From contig NZ_CP168493.1 in the NCBI RefSeq assembly GCF_042945595.1, forward strand, positions 3,286,001 through 3,350,000: a DNA stretch of 64,000 bases, written 5' to 3'. This document shows positions 17,574 through 27,022 of the stretch, piece after piece. This stretch comes from Psychrobacillus sp042945595 (GTDB lineage: Bacteria; Bacillota; Bacilli; Bacillales_A; Planococcaceae). The notes under the pieces were generated by a model that was not told where the DNA came from, did no database searches, and saw nothing but the letters and a program-made list of their open reading frames with translations. The position numbers and the translations under genes were made by a program. Positions within the stretch are counted from its first letter, which is position 1, and the number at the start of each line of letters is the position of its first letter.

Positions 17574-17945
17574 CTATTTTTTGCCGTCGTATGCATTGCA
17601 GCCATTATCCTTTACCCATTTAAAAATGGCACTAATGATTTGCTCTAAATCTTTACCTATCATTGTTAATTCGTATTCCACTTTTCTAGAAGTAGGCTCA
17701 GAAACCTTCTTTACAACTAGTCCATGAGCTTCCAATTCACGAAGTCGCTCCGTTAATAATCGATCTGAAATACCTTGAATTTCCGCTAGTAACTCATGAT
17801 ACCTTTTTGGTCCATCTAATAAATGATAGATGATGATTCCCATCCATCTCTTCCCAATAAATTCAATCGTTCCATGAAAACTATCACAACGGCTAAGCCC
17901 TTTTTGTTGAATAGTTGACTGAATTAACTCTTCCTTATGCTTCAT
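17574..17945 (-). CDS. HxlR-family transcriptional regulator
   Basis: A winged-helix HxlR protein of about 123 residues: Cys near the N-terminus in LSRCDSFHGTIEFIGKRWMG, DGPKRYHELLAEIQGISDRLLTERLRELEAHGLV, then the wing VSEPTSRKVEYELT. That early cysteine is the redox/electrophile sensor in HypR/QorR-type members. I chose the ATG at 17945 with GGGG upstream; a longer frame to 17999 has no ribosome site and would cross the promoter. Divergent from a nitroreductase across a region with matching palindromes, so it very probably regulates that gene. Confidence 0.9.
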   Translation of the reverse strand: MKHKEELIQSTIQQKGLSRCDSFHGTIEFIGKRWMGIIIYHLLDGPKRYHELLAEIQGISDRLLTERLRELEAHGLVVKKVSEPTSRKVEYELTMIGKDLEQIISAIFKWVKDNGCNAYDGKK

Positions 17946-18003
17946 TTTCACAACCCCATTTGATTGATATGTCAACATTAACACATATATTCTTGACAAA
18001 CAA

Positions 18004-18047
18004 ACTTACTAATAGTAATCTTAATTCCTGACTTACTATTAGTAAGT
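18004..18047. promoter_or_regulatory. HxlR operator pair between regulator and nitroreductase
   Basis: ACTTACTATTAGTAAGT (18031-18047) is a perfect 17-base palindrome. A near copy, ACTTACTAATAGTAATC, lies at 18004-18020, centre to centre 27 bases. Both sit in the divergent promoter region. HxlR dimers bind this kind of short inverted repeat. Confidence 0.75.
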
Positions 18048-18087
18048 TCAAATATAAACAATTTAATTTCAATAGGAGAGTGTCACC

Positions 18088-18714
18088 ATGTCAGAAAAAT
18101 ATACGAATCTATCTGAAATAATTCACGAACTTAAATCTGTAAGAAAGTTCGATCCTTCATATAAAATATCTAGAGAAGAAATCACTGCTATGCTGAGTGA
18201 AGCGACACTTGCTCCTTCATCAAGTAACTTACAACCTTGGAGATTCATAATTATCCAAGATCAAGATACAAAGAAAAAAATTAGAGAATACTCCTTTAAC
18301 CAAGCACAACTGGAAACCGCTTCCGCAATCATAGCTGTCATCGGCGATACGGAAATGTATCATAATATAGACGAAATTTACAATGCAAATCTTGAAGCTG
18401 GCTATATTGATAAGGTCAATGTAGAACTTCAAATTCAAAACGCCAAGTCTTCTTATCCAAACGCTCCCGTCGAAGCTCGATTGAATATGGCTGCGTTTGA
18501 CGCCGGTTTAGTCTCCATGCAACTGATGTTAATTGCAAAAGCAAAAGGTTACGATACCGTTCCAATGGGTGGTTTTGATAAAAAACAATTTGCAGAAGCA
18601 TTCGAATTGGAAAGTCGTTACGTACCACTTGTTCTAATCGCTTTAGGCAAAGCTGCTGCTCCTGCCTACGGATCTACCCGGTTGCCTTTAGAAAAGATAT
18701 CGACTTTCATTTAA
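18088..18714 (+). CDS. nitroreductase-family FMN oxidoreductase
   Basis: A 208-residue NAD(P)H-dependent FMN enzyme. SVRKFDPSYKISREE and LAPSSSNLQPWRFIII are the classical FMN-binding start, and MQLMLIAKAKGYDTVPMGGFDKK is the dimer/FMN segment. It reduces nitro groups or quinones and fits an electrophile-stress role under the divergent HxlR regulator. Ribosome site AGGAGAGTGTCACC. Ended by a strong terminator. Confidence 0.92.
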   Translation: MSEKYTNLSEIIHELKSVRKFDPSYKISREEITAMLSEATLAPSSSNLQPWRFIIIQDQDTKKKIREYSFNQAQLETASAIIAVIGDTEMYHNIDEIYNANLEAGYIDKVNVELQIQNAKSSYPNAPVEARLNMAAFDAGLVSMQLMLIAKAKGYDTVPMGGFDKKQFAEAFELESRYVPLVLIALGKAAAPAYGSTRLPLEKISTFI

Positions 18715-18721
18715 TAAAATT

Positions 18722-18765
18722 ATTATCTCGTTAGTCAACTTATTGATTGACGAGATTATTTTTTT
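18722..18765 (+). terminator. terminator of the nitroreductase gene
   Basis: ATTATCTCGTTAGTCAA pairs with TTGATTGACGAGATTAT (a few G-U or mismatched pairs), followed by TTTTTTT. Confidence 0.88.
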
Positions 18766-18922
18766 CATACTCTTTACTCAGTGAATGTGCTTATTATTGC
18801 AAGTAGGCTTTTTTAAAAGATAGGAAAGTATATAACATTGGCTGCTAGGAATCCACCAAACCTTATCCACCATGTGTTTACACATTTCACGTGGGCGACA
18901 AACATCCGGCACAAGATTACCG

Positions 18923-18966
18923 AAAAAAGTGGATTATGGAGTGACAGAGTCACATCATAATCCACA
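18923..18966 (-). terminator. terminator of the sugar sensor / binding-protein operon
   Basis: On the minus strand GTGGATTATG, inner GTGAC/GTCAC and CATAATCCAC form a long stem followed by TTTTTTC. It lies about 85 bases after the stop of the second sugar-binding gene. The rest of the 335-base gap holds only the nitroreductase terminator. Confidence 0.88.
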
Positions 18967-19049
18967 AAAATTCAAACGGTAACAGAGTAGCCTATGTTTA
19001 GACCAAAGTACTAGCGAAATGGAGAACACAAGGTGCGCTTTCTCTTTTC

Positions 19050-20120
19050 TTATTTCAATATCGCTTTATATACATCCTCAAAAGAATGAAATCCATCAGA
19101 AATAACTGTGCCATCTAGATTTTGTTCATTTACAGCAATCGGTGTTAGTAACACTGAAGGAACTTCTATTTTTCCATTATTAACTTTTTGTTCAGCGGTT
19201 ACTTTCTTACCCTTTGCCATAGCAACCGCTAATTCTGCTGCTTCCTTAGTGAGCATCTGTATTGGCTTATATACTGTCATGGTTTGTGTTCCAACCACAA
19301 TTCTCTGAACTCCTGCCAAATCCGCATCTTGTCCGGCAACTGGTACTTTACCAGCGAGTCCTTTAGCAGCAAGTGCTTGTATGACTCCACCTGCCGTTGC
19401 ATCATTTGCAGCAATTACCGCATCAATTTGCATATTGGTTGTCCGAAGCGCTTCTTCCATATTGGCTCGAGCATTTACTGGAGTCCAATCCTCCGTCCAC
19501 TGATCGTAGACGATGTTAATATCCCCTCGTTCAATATACGGACGCAGCACTCTGAACACACCTTGTTTCAATAAATGTGCATTATTATCGGTTATCGCAC
19601 CACCGATAAACGCGTAATTCCCCTTTGGTACGAGAGCAGTAATAGCTTTGGCTTGCATTTCGCCAACTTGTTCGTTATCAAAAGACACATACAGATCGAG
19701 ATCTGCATTTTTGACGAGTCTGTCATAGGCAATTACTTGGATACCTGACAGATGTGCCTTATGTACAATCGCAGCTGATGCCTCCGCATTATGCGGGACA
19801 ATGACCAAAAGGTCGATCCCGCTATGAATGAGTGCCTCTGCCTGTGAAATTTGAAGCGCATCGTCACCACTCGCAGCGACAATCTCTACTTCCGCTCCCA
19901 GTGCTTCCACGGCTTCCTTAAACAAATCACGATCCTTCAACCATCTTTCTTCAAGCAAAGTATCCATCGAAAATCCAATACGAATTGGCGCATGGTTCTC
20001 ATCAAGAAGTGTCGGTTCTTCTGTTTCGACGGTTTCAAGCACCTGCTTTGGCGTATTTGTACAAGCAACTAGCATCCAGACCATGCTCAAAAAGCATAAG
20101 ACTATAGTCCTTTTTTTCAT
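19050..20120 (-). CDS. second xylose-type sugar-binding lipoprotein
   Basis: A 356-residue periplasmic-binding-protein-like lipoprotein: signal ending MLVACTN (Cys20), then IRIGFSMDTLLEERWLKDRD, GIDLLVIVPHNAEASAAIV, VIAYDRLVKNADLDLYVSFD and YAFIGGAITDNNAHLLKQG. All are hallmarks of XylF/rhamnose-xylose binding proteins. It is related to xylF at 27023-28129 but much diverged. Last gene of the sensor operon, 14 bases after the response regulator. It may supply the same transporter with a second specificity or feed the sensor; neither can be told from sequence. Confidence 0.88.
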   Translation of the reverse strand: MKKRTIVLCFLSMVWMLVACTNTPKQVLETVETEEPTLLDENHAPIRIGFSMDTLLEERWLKDRDLFKEAVEALGAEVEIVAASGDDALQISQAEALIHSGIDLLVIVPHNAEASAAIVHKAHLSGIQVIAYDRLVKNADLDLYVSFDNEQVGEMQAKAITALVPKGNYAFIGGAITDNNAHLLKQGVFRVLRPYIERGDINIVYDQWTEDWTPVNARANMEEALRTTNMQIDAVIAANDATAGGVIQALAAKGLAGKVPVAGQDADLAGVQRIVVGTQTMTVYKPIQMLTKEAAELAVAMAKGKKVTAEQKVNNGKIEVPSVLLTPIAVNEQNLDGTVISDGFHSFEDVYKAILK

Positions 20121-20134
20121 CCGTTCATCCCCTA

Positions 20135-21685
20135 TTAAACTTCATAATTTTTACTCAATAACGTTTTTCGATATTCCTTCGGAGACACTCCGCACATTTT
20201 CTTGAACACCTTACTAAAATAATTTGGCTCATGATATCCAATCTCAAACGTAATTTCTTTTAAGCTCCGCTCTGGATCATTCAATAGTTTTTTTGCTTTT
20301 TCAATTCGGCACTCTGTTAGAAAATCGATGTAGTTAATACCCAACTTCTCCTTGAACATTTTACTAATGTAAATCGGGCTTAGATTGACCCTTTGCGCGA
20401 GCGTATCAAGTGAAATATTTTCGTGTGAATGCTCACGTATAAATTGTTGGATATAGTGTATCTTATCTGCCTCCACTCGGTCGTAATGCGCATCGTATAT
20501 AGTATTCATATGCTCGAGTAGCAGGAGCGTTTCCGTACGCAATTGACGGGAGTCCTGTGCTTGAAATGAGAAAAACGGGACCTCTGCTTCCATTCCCATT
20601 TCATCCATCACTCGGTTTGCAATCCAGAGCAACTCGAGTACTCTCTGTTGTGTATAGATCAGTGAATTCCCCTCATTCTCGTGTTGTTGAATCACATCTA
20701 GCACACCAGAACGGATGGACATCCAGTCCCCTAAACGAATTTGGTCAAAGAAGTCTTTCTGCTGCTGCTTGATAATCTGATTGTCTGTTTCCAGGCTAAT
20801 AGTTGGCACGTCAGCATAAAACCGATGTTTGACTGCTAGCGTTGTATCCATGGTTGCAATGAGTGCTTCTTGGTACGAATGACGAATTTCATCAAGTCCC
20901 TCACAAACTTGACCAATTCCAATAAACCAATTCAATCCCGTTTTATCCTTTGATAAGGATAAAATTGCTTTTGCTATTAGGACTGCTTGGGAACGAAAAG
21001 ACTTCTCTTGATCACGAAAAATAATAATAGGAAGTTGACGTCCATATAATGCACCTACCCAAGCATTTTCAGTTTCACGTACTTTTTCCTTAATCTGTAC
21101 ATAGTAGTGCTCTGCTCCCTCTGACAGCAAAACGACTACGACAAATTTTTCATCTGTAGAGCAAATATCAAGCATCTCGACGAGCATATCGATATGTACT
21201 TCATGTACATGGTCAAATAATAGCTGTGTTACAATATCTGTTTCCGCTAAGGTCAACGTCTTTTCCCATTTCACTTGCTGCATCCGGCTTGTAGCCACCG
21301 CTACATGTTCCTGCCTGCATTCCTCTAAAACTTTTCCGACCGTTGATACAATCTCACTGGCTTTACTCGGTTTTAACAAGTAATCTTTCACACCGAGCTT
21401 GATAGCCTGTCTTGCGTAATCGAACATATCAAATGCCGTCACCATAACAAACTTTATCGCAGTATGCTCTGCTCGAATCTGTTCTATGGCTTCAAGCCCT
21501 GTCATTCCTGGCATCATAATATCCATTAAAATTAGATCTGGTTGAAACGAATCTGCTAATTCTATTGCTAATTTCCCATTTTTCGCTTGGCGAATAGTAA
21601 GGTCAGGAAATGCTTTTTGTAAAATAACCTGCATCCCTTCTCGCTCAATCGGTTCATCATCAACGATAAGAAGCTTCATCCTCAT
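20135..21685 (-). CDS. response regulator, AraC type (YesN-like) of the sugar sensor system
   Basis: A 516-residue regulator: receiver domain 1-120 with acidic D9/D10, phospho-Asp55 (LILMDIMMPG) and Lys in YLLKPSK; a long central region; and a C-terminal AraC helix-turn-helix (ISLDTLAQRVNLSPIYISKM, GYHEPNYFSKVFKKMCGVSP). Overlaps the kinase gene by 26 bases, so coupled. By analogy to XylFII-LytS-YesN systems of clostridia it should activate the xylFGH transporter upstream. Either M1 or the ATG two codons later could be the start. Confidence 0.92.
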   Translation of the reverse strand: MRMKLLIVDDEPIEREGMQVILQKAFPDLTIRQAKNGKLAIELADSFQPDLILMDIMMPGMTGLEAIEQIRAEHTAIKFVMVTAFDMFDYARQAIKLGVKDYLLKPSKASEIVSTVGKVLEECRQEHVAVATSRMQQVKWEKTLTLAETDIVTQLLFDHVHEVHIDMLVEMLDICSTDEKFVVVVLLSEGAEHYYVQIKEKVRETENAWVGALYGRQLPIIIFRDQEKSFRSQAVLIAKAILSLSKDKTGLNWFIGIGQVCEGLDEIRHSYQEALIATMDTTLAVKHRFYADVPTISLETDNQIIKQQQKDFFDQIRLGDWMSIRSGVLDVIQQHENEGNSLIYTQQRVLELLWIANRVMDEMGMEAEVPFFSFQAQDSRQLRTETLLLLEHMNTIYDAHYDRVEADKIHYIQQFIREHSHENISLDTLAQRVNLSPIYISKMFKEKLGINYIDFLTECRIEKAKKLLNDPERSLKEITFEIGYHEPNYFSKVFKKMCGVSPKEYRKTLLSKNYEV

Positions 21686-23123
21686 TTCCCGTCTCCCTTG
21701 TCTCTGGAATTTGTATAACTACCTTTGTACCCCGTCCTTCGCCACTTTCAATTGTCACTAAATCTTCTATCCCAAAAAATAAATACAATCTTTTCACTAC
21801 ATTTTGAAAACCAATTCCTGTAGAATGCCCTTCGATTGGTAAGACATTCCCCTTCAGCAAATGTCTCATTTTTTCTCGTGACATTCCTTTTCCACTATCT
21901 TCGATTTCAATGATGACCCAAGGTTCAACTCTCTTAATCCTGAACCAAATGGTGCCCCCATCTTCCTCTGGTTCAATAGCGTGGATAACTGCATTTTCAA
22001 TAATTGGCTGAAGGGTTAGACCAGGAATTTTCACATGTAAGCAAGATTCATCGATGTCCAACTCAAATTGTAAGCGATCTGTAAAACGAGCCTTTTGGAT
22101 TTCCATATATTGATTCAAAACAACTACTTCTTCAAACAACGTCACAGAGCGGTCAACTCTTTTTAAATTGTAGCGTAATAAACCTGCTACACTGACCAAA
22201 AGATCGCTTGTTTCCTCTGCACCATCCAAATATGCCTTTTTCGACAATGTATTCAAGGTATTGAACAAAAAATGTGGATTTATCTGGCTTTGCAAGCTTT
22301 TCAATTGACTCTCCTTCAACAACAATTTACTTTGTTGAAGCTCATGTTCAAGCTGAGCCTTTTGTTGAATTTCCAAGATTAAGTCATTAATATTTATTCG
22401 CATCTCGTCAAAGGTATTCGCTAGAAAGGCAATTTCATCGTTGGATTTTACTTCAATACGTTGATTAAAATTACCTTCGGACAATTCGTTCGCAGCCTTC
22501 GTGAGTTGATGAATCGGCCTCGTAATACTAAGAGAAAACCAATAAGTAGCCAATAGTAACACGACTGTTATCAACAGCAATAACCAGATTCCTAGCTTTT
22601 TTAGCTCCTCCGATTGTTGGATAATATCTCGATAAAAGCGATTATAGGTTTTCAGTTCTCGGTCTAAAATCGTTAAGGTCATTTCAGATATGTACATAGA
22701 AATACGATTTGCTTCATTAAATTCGTTGGTCGACCATTCTATTTCATTCTCTTCTGAAAACATCATAGAACGATTTGCGGTCTCAACAAGACTATCGATT
22801 AAATGAATATAATTGGTTACCGAGAATGTATTTTCCTCGTTGCGCAACTCCACTACATCCTGCTGCACCCCTTTAATAACGGCGATGCTTTTTTCTACCT
22901 GTTGCTTATGTTTATCTGTTGGGACGAATAAATAATTATTTAAGTTAGTAATCATTTGTTGACTAGCGGTAGTCACCTCATTCATCCGCAAATAACGTTG
23001 TAATATATCATTGGATTGTTCCTGCGTTTTTTGATTATAGTACGTAAGCGTTAACCAAATAATTCCCATAATTAGCAACATTATAGAAACAAGCATCCAG
23101 ATCTTTTTTTGAATTGTCGTCAT
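21660..23123 (-). CDS. LytS/YesM-type sensor histidine kinase of the sugar system
   Basis: A 487-residue kinase: membrane helices 8-28 and 177-198 around a helical extracellular domain of about 150 residues, HAMP (200-250), coiled coil, His_kinase motif LQSQINPHFLFNTL with His284, and a GHKL ATPase with ENAVIHA and DSGKGM. The small external domain fits a kinase that senses through a partner binding protein, which is encoded four bases upstream (stop/start overlap) as a membrane-anchored sugar-binding protein. Confidence 0.92.
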   Translation of the reverse strand: MTTIQKKIWMLVSIMLLIMGIIWLTLTYYNQKTQEQSNDILQRYLRMNEVTTASQQMITNLNNYLFVPTDKHKQQVEKSIAVIKGVQQDVVELRNEENTFSVTNYIHLIDSLVETANRSMMFSEENEIEWSTNEFNEANRISMYISEMTLTILDRELKTYNRFYRDIIQQSEELKKLGIWLLLLITVVLLLATYWFSLSITRPIHQLTKAANELSEGNFNQRIEVKSNDEIAFLANTFDEMRININDLILEIQQKAQLEHELQQSKLLLKESQLKSLQSQINPHFLFNTLNTLSKKAYLDGAEETSDLLVSVAGLLRYNLKRVDRSVTLFEEVVVLNQYMEIQKARFTDRLQFELDIDESCLHVKIPGLTLQPIIENAVIHAIEPEEDGGTIWFRIKRVEPWVIIEIEDSGKGMSREKMRHLLKGNVLPIEGHSTGIGFQNVVKRLYLFFGIEDLVTIESGEGRGTKVVIQIPETRETGNEDEASYR

Positions 23124-24100
23124 AATCCTTCACCTTTTGCTTCTACCATCCGTGTTTCGGTGAGATAACCATTAGAATCGAGCGGTACAGTCTTCCCTGA
23201 TATCCACTCCATCAACCATTTAACGCTTTCACTGCCCATTTCTTCTGGCTGTTGTTCCAAAATCCCATCAAGTTTGCCTTGCCGTAAAAGAACAGTCGAC
23301 TCCACCCCATCATCAAAAGTATAAATATGATATGGCTCGACCTTAGTACGTCTTCCGATTTCTTGAATCAGTGGTCCTGCATAATTTGCATTAATGACGA
23401 TAAAAGCAGAAGCTCGCGGCACTTCATTCATCACCTGTTGTGACGTTGCCATCACTTGTTCTTTTGTAGCCGCCGTCCCTTTTATAATCATTTGGATGTC
23501 TGGATACCCACTAAAAAAATCCTGAATACCAGCTAAACGTTCTTTCTGATAATACGCTTGCTCTCGGTCACCAAGTATAACTACTTCTCCTGCCGTGCCC
23601 ATTTTTTTTATCAATTGACGAGCAACCACTTTTCCTGCCCAAAACTGATCTGAACCAACATATGTCTTTCGCAAACTTTCTTCCACTGGCACATCATTTG
23701 CGACGGTAATGACAGGAATCCCATAAAAGGCTGCCTTAACCTTTGTTAGCTCTTTAAATTCTTCATTATCCAGTCCTTGTACGATTATCCCATCTACCTT
23801 TGAATGAATGGCAACCTCCATTTTCTTCAAGAAATCATCTTCGTTGTTTCCATAGCTTCCCCAAACTTCGAGCTGAACACCTTCTTTTTGTGCCTGCTTC
23901 GTTGCTCCTTGACCGACCTTGTTCCAAAAAGGAGTATCAAGCTCTTGTGTAATGAGTACTATACGAATGGATTCCGGGGTAGAGTCGTGGATTACAGGCA
24001 TCTCACTAGTTGAGCGAAACGCCTTAGTTGCCGACACAATAGTCAAATAGCTGAAAATTACAATGAGTGCACTTAGTGTAATAACAACCTTTTTGCGCAT
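23120..24100 (-). CDS. membrane-anchored sugar-binding sensor protein (XylFII-like)
   Basis: A 326-residue type-1 periplasmic binding protein with an uncleaved N-terminal anchor (VVITLSALIVIFSYLTIVSA), and no lipobox cysteine. The binding fold reads IRIVLITQELDTPFWNKVGQ, GIIVQGLDNEEF, VITVANDVP and TYVGSDQFWAGKV. It is a sensor rather than a transport protein: it overlaps the LytS-type kinase by four bases and has no permease of its own. This matches XylFII of the XylFII-LytS system of clostridia (established there). Ligand likely xylose or a related sugar, inferred from the adjacent transporter. Confidence 0.88.
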   Translation of the reverse strand: MRKKVVITLSALIVIFSYLTIVSATKAFRSTSEMPVIHDSTPESIRIVLITQELDTPFWNKVGQGATKQAQKEGVQLEVWGSYGNNEDDFLKKMEVAIHSKVDGIIVQGLDNEEFKELTKVKAAFYGIPVITVANDVPVEESLRKTYVGSDQFWAGKVVARQLIKKMGTAGEVVILGDREQAYYQKERLAGIQDFFSGYPDIQMIIKGTAATKEQVMATSQQVMNEVPRASAFIVINANYAGPLIQEIGRRTKVEPYHIYTFDDGVESTVLLRQGKLDGILEQQPEEMGSESVKWLMEWISGKTVPLDSNGYLTETRMVEAKGEGL

Positions 24101-24180
24101 ATAACTTCCCCTTTCCTTAAGCTTATTCCTCCCATTTTACCATCTGTTTGGAAATTAACAATGACTTGTAAACGACTTTA

Positions 24181-24202
24181 GGCACCCTACTTATAGGGTG
24201 CC
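24181..24202. other. intercistronic hairpin after xylH
   Basis: GGCACCCT/AGGGTGCC with a 6-base loop, 22 bases after the xylH stop and without a T-run. Probably a partial terminator or mRNA-stabilising element between the transporter and sensor genes. Confidence 0.6.
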
Positions 24203-24223
24203 CAGTCATTCTACTATTCTCTT

Positions 24224-25399
24224 TTAAGCCCGTTGCTTACGTGTCATGACATCGAAAATTACTGCTCCAGCTAAAACAGCGCCGCGAATTATGTATTGAT
24301 AGGAAATTCCGACACCTAGTAAGTTCATCCCACTCGATAAAGAGGCCATTACGATGGCACCAATAATCGCACCTGTTACTTTACCGACACCCCCTGCGGA
24401 AGATACCCCACCAACATATGCCGCCGCAATTGCATCCAGTTCAAAGAGAGTTCCAGCGGTGGTCGTTGCGGATTGAAGTCGAGATGTAAAAAGGATTCCT
24501 GATAACGCTGCGAGCATTCCCATTGATCCAAATACAATATATGTAATCTTTTGTACATTAATTCCGCTTAAATGTGCTGCCTCTGGATTACTGCCGACTG
24601 CATAAATATGACGGCCAAGTACTGTTTTAGAAGTTAAGAAATGATAGATGATCACCACAATAATCATAATAATAACCGTCCAGGAAAACCCATTATATCC
24701 AGCCAAAATCCAAGTAATATAGGCAATAATTGCTGATATCAAAACAAGTTTTACGCTAAAAATCCCCTTAGACATCACATCAAAACCATATGTCAATTTG
24801 TTCCGACGATTGGAGATATCATTGTAAATATAAAAAAGAATTCCGACGAATCCTACTAATAACGTTAATAGGTGTAAGCCATTTACTTGCATTATAGATG
24901 GAATAAATCCATTTCCAATCGCATTGAATTGTTCGTCCTTTATAATAATCGTTCCTGTTTTTTCGGTAACCTTAAGGAGTGCACCCCGGAAAATTAGCAT
25001 TCCCGCTAGCGTAGCAACGAATGCTGGAATCCCTAACTTCGCAATTAACGTTCCATTCAACAGACCAATCATAGCACCTAAAAGTAAGATGATTGGTATA
25101 GTAATCCATACCGACAAGCCCAATTGCGTCAAGAAAATGGCTGAAATTGCACCTAAAAATCCTGCCAAAAAACCAACCGATAAGTCAATGTGACGAATGA
25201 CGATGACAAGCGTCATCCCAACTGCCAAAACCGCAATATACCCTGCAGAATCCAATAAGTTACTAATGTTTCGAGACGACATAAACAAGCCGTCCGTCAT
25301 AATTGTAAATGTTAACATAATGACAGTTAACGCAATATACATTCCGTAATCTCGAATGTTGGCTTTGACGAGCGCTTTCGCTTCTTTATAAAAGTTCAT
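24224..25399 (-). CDS. xylH: xylose-type sugar ABC transporter permease
   Basis: A permease of about 391 residues of the ribose/xylose family, longer than RbsC and typical of XylH, with about ten membrane segments. HIDLSVGFLAGFLGAISAI and GLLNGTLIAKLGIPAFVATLAG are family landmarks, and YAVGSNPEAAHLSGINV is the cytoplasmic coupling loop. The ATG at 25399 follows AGGAGGGGAATAACG; the longer frame to 25426 would overlap the ATPase gene. Third gene of xylF-xylG-xylH. Confidence 0.9.
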   Translation of the reverse strand: MNFYKEAKALVKANIRDYGMYIALTVIMLTFTIMTDGLFMSSRNISNLLDSAGYIAVLAVGMTLVIVIRHIDLSVGFLAGFLGAISAIFLTQLGLSVWITIPIILLLGAMIGLLNGTLIAKLGIPAFVATLAGMLIFRGALLKVTEKTGTIIIKDEQFNAIGNGFIPSIMQVNGLHLLTLLVGFVGILFYIYNDISNRRNKLTYGFDVMSKGIFSVKLVLISAIIAYITWILAGYNGFSWTVIIMIIVVIIYHFLTSKTVLGRHIYAVGSNPEAAHLSGINVQKITYIVFGSMGMLAALSGILFTSRLQSATTTAGTLFELDAIAAAYVGGVSSAGGVGKVTGAIIGAIVMASLSSGMNLLGVGISYQYIIRGAVLAGAVIFDVMTRKQRA

Positions 25400-25412
25400 C
25401 GTTATTCCCCTC

Positions 25413-26933
25413 CTATTGCGTCGCAAGTTCCATAATCATTTCTTGTGTCGCTTCCTCCATGTTCAGTTCTCCTTTAATTGCACCGTCTGCCATGACATAG
25501 ACACGATCACTCATCCCTAGTACTTCACCAAGTTCAGAAGAAATCATGATAATACTCATACCTTCGTTAATCAGTTCATTCATAATCGAATAAATTTCAA
25601 ATTTTGCCCCTACATCAATTCCTCGTGTTGGTTCATCTAAGATTAAGATATTTGGTCCAGTAAACAACCATTTCCCGAGTGATACCTTTTGTTGATTCCC
25701 ACCACTCAGTTTGCCAACTACTTGCTCGAGTGAGCTCGCTTTAATAGACAACGAGTCTTTATACTCTTTGCCAACCTTCACTTCTTCGTTTAAATTGAGA
25801 ATCCCCTTCATTGAGATCCCCTTCAGATGTGCTGCTGAGACATTGCTCTTAATATCCTGTAATAAAAACAGACCGTCTCCCTTTCGATCCTCCGTCACAT
25901 ATGCAATACCTGCCTTAATCGCTTCACTAGTATGCTTTAATATTTTCGGTGCTCCTTGAATTTTCAGGTTTCCTTGTAGCTTATACTTTTTAGGATTTCC
26001 AAAAATACTAAGTGCAAGCTCTGTTCGCCCGGATCCCATGAGACCAGCAATTCCAATAATTTCTCCTTTTTTCACATGAATATTGACTTCCTTCACAACG
26101 TTTCGCCCTAGCTGTGTATCATATGCCGACCATTCGGTTAATTCGAGAACCGTTTCTCCAATTTTCTTGTCTGGACGTTTTGGGTAAATGTCTTCGATGT
26201 TACGCCCAACCATACTTTTGATGATGACGTTTTCTGCTATTTCCCCTTTACCTGCATCCAGCGTACAAATCGTTTTTCCGTCTCGCAAAACGGTTACTTT
26301 ATCGGCTATAGTGATGACCTCCTTCAGCTTATGCGAAATCATAATGCAGCTAATTCCTTGGCTTTTTAGCTCCTTTAGGAGTTCTAATAGGTTTTCACTA
26401 TCATCTTCATTCAATGCTGCTGTTGGTTCATCTAAAATAAGCAGATTTACATCTTTACTTAACGCTTTGGCAATTTCAATTAGCTGTTGTTTTCCTACAC
26501 CTAATTCCCTGATGAGTGTTTCTGGTGTCACTTTCAACTTTACCTTTTTTAGCATTTGCGTAGCTTGGACGATTGTTTGATTCCAGTCAACAAAAGGGCC
26601 CTTTTTCACTTCATTGCCGGCAAATATATTTTCATAAACGGTCAAGTCCGGAAAAAGTGCTAGTTCTTGATAAATGATGCCAATACCAGCCTTCACACTA
26701 TCGTTAATCTCATGAAACTGTTGAACTTGGCCTTCAAATACAATATCTCCGTCATACATGCCATACGGATAGACCCCACTCAACACTTTCATCAGCGTCG
26801 ATTTTCCTGCACCGTTCTCACCAACCAAACAATGAATTTCGCCTTTTTCCACCTTAAAATTCACGTTCGATAGTGCCTTAACTCCGGGGAACTCTTTAGA
26901 TATGTCATTCATCTCTAAAATATATTCGCTCAT
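25413..26933 (-). CDS. xylG: xylose-type sugar ABC transporter, double ATPase
   Basis: A 506-residue protein of two fused ABC domains. First: Walker A GENGAGKST (38-46), signature LGVGKQQLIEIAKAL, Walker B LLILDEPTAALN. Second: GLMGSGRTELA in place of a normal Walker A, as is usual in sugar ATPases of this family, signature LSGGNQQKVSLGKW and Walker B ILILDEPTRGID. Powers the XylH permease. It follows xylF after a strong stabilising hairpin. Confidence 0.92.
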   Translation of the reverse strand: MSEYILEMNDISKEFPGVKALSNVNFKVEKGEIHCLVGENGAGKSTLMKVLSGVYPYGMYDGDIVFEGQVQQFHEINDSVKAGIGIIYQELALFPDLTVYENIFAGNEVKKGPFVDWNQTIVQATQMLKKVKLKVTPETLIRELGVGKQQLIEIAKALSKDVNLLILDEPTAALNEDDSENLLELLKELKSQGISCIMISHKLKEVITIADKVTVLRDGKTICTLDAGKGEIAENVIIKSMVGRNIEDIYPKRPDKKIGETVLELTEWSAYDTQLGRNVVKEVNIHVKKGEIIGIAGLMGSGRTELALSIFGNPKKYKLQGNLKIQGAPKILKHTSEAIKAGIAYVTEDRKGDGLFLLQDIKSNVSAAHLKGISMKGILNLNEEVKVGKEYKDSLSIKASSLEQVVGKLSGGNQQKVSLGKWLFTGPNILILDEPTRGIDVGAKFEIYSIMNELINEGMSIIMISSELGEVLGMSDRVYVMADGAIKGELNMEEATQEMIMELATQ

Positions 26934-26970
26934 TTCAACGCCTCCCTAACCCAAACAAATAGAAATGGAG

Positions 26971-27000
26971 AAATAGTGATAGATGATGCTATCACTATTT
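26971..27000. other. stabilising hairpin between xylF and xylG
   Basis: AAATAGTGATAG/CTATCACTATTT is a perfect 12-bp stem with a 6-base loop and no T-run on the minus strand. Such hairpins protect the 5' part of operons and raise the level of the binding protein over the membrane parts. Confidence 0.75.
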
Positions 27001-27022
27001 TTCCTTTTCCAATGTGAAACTT

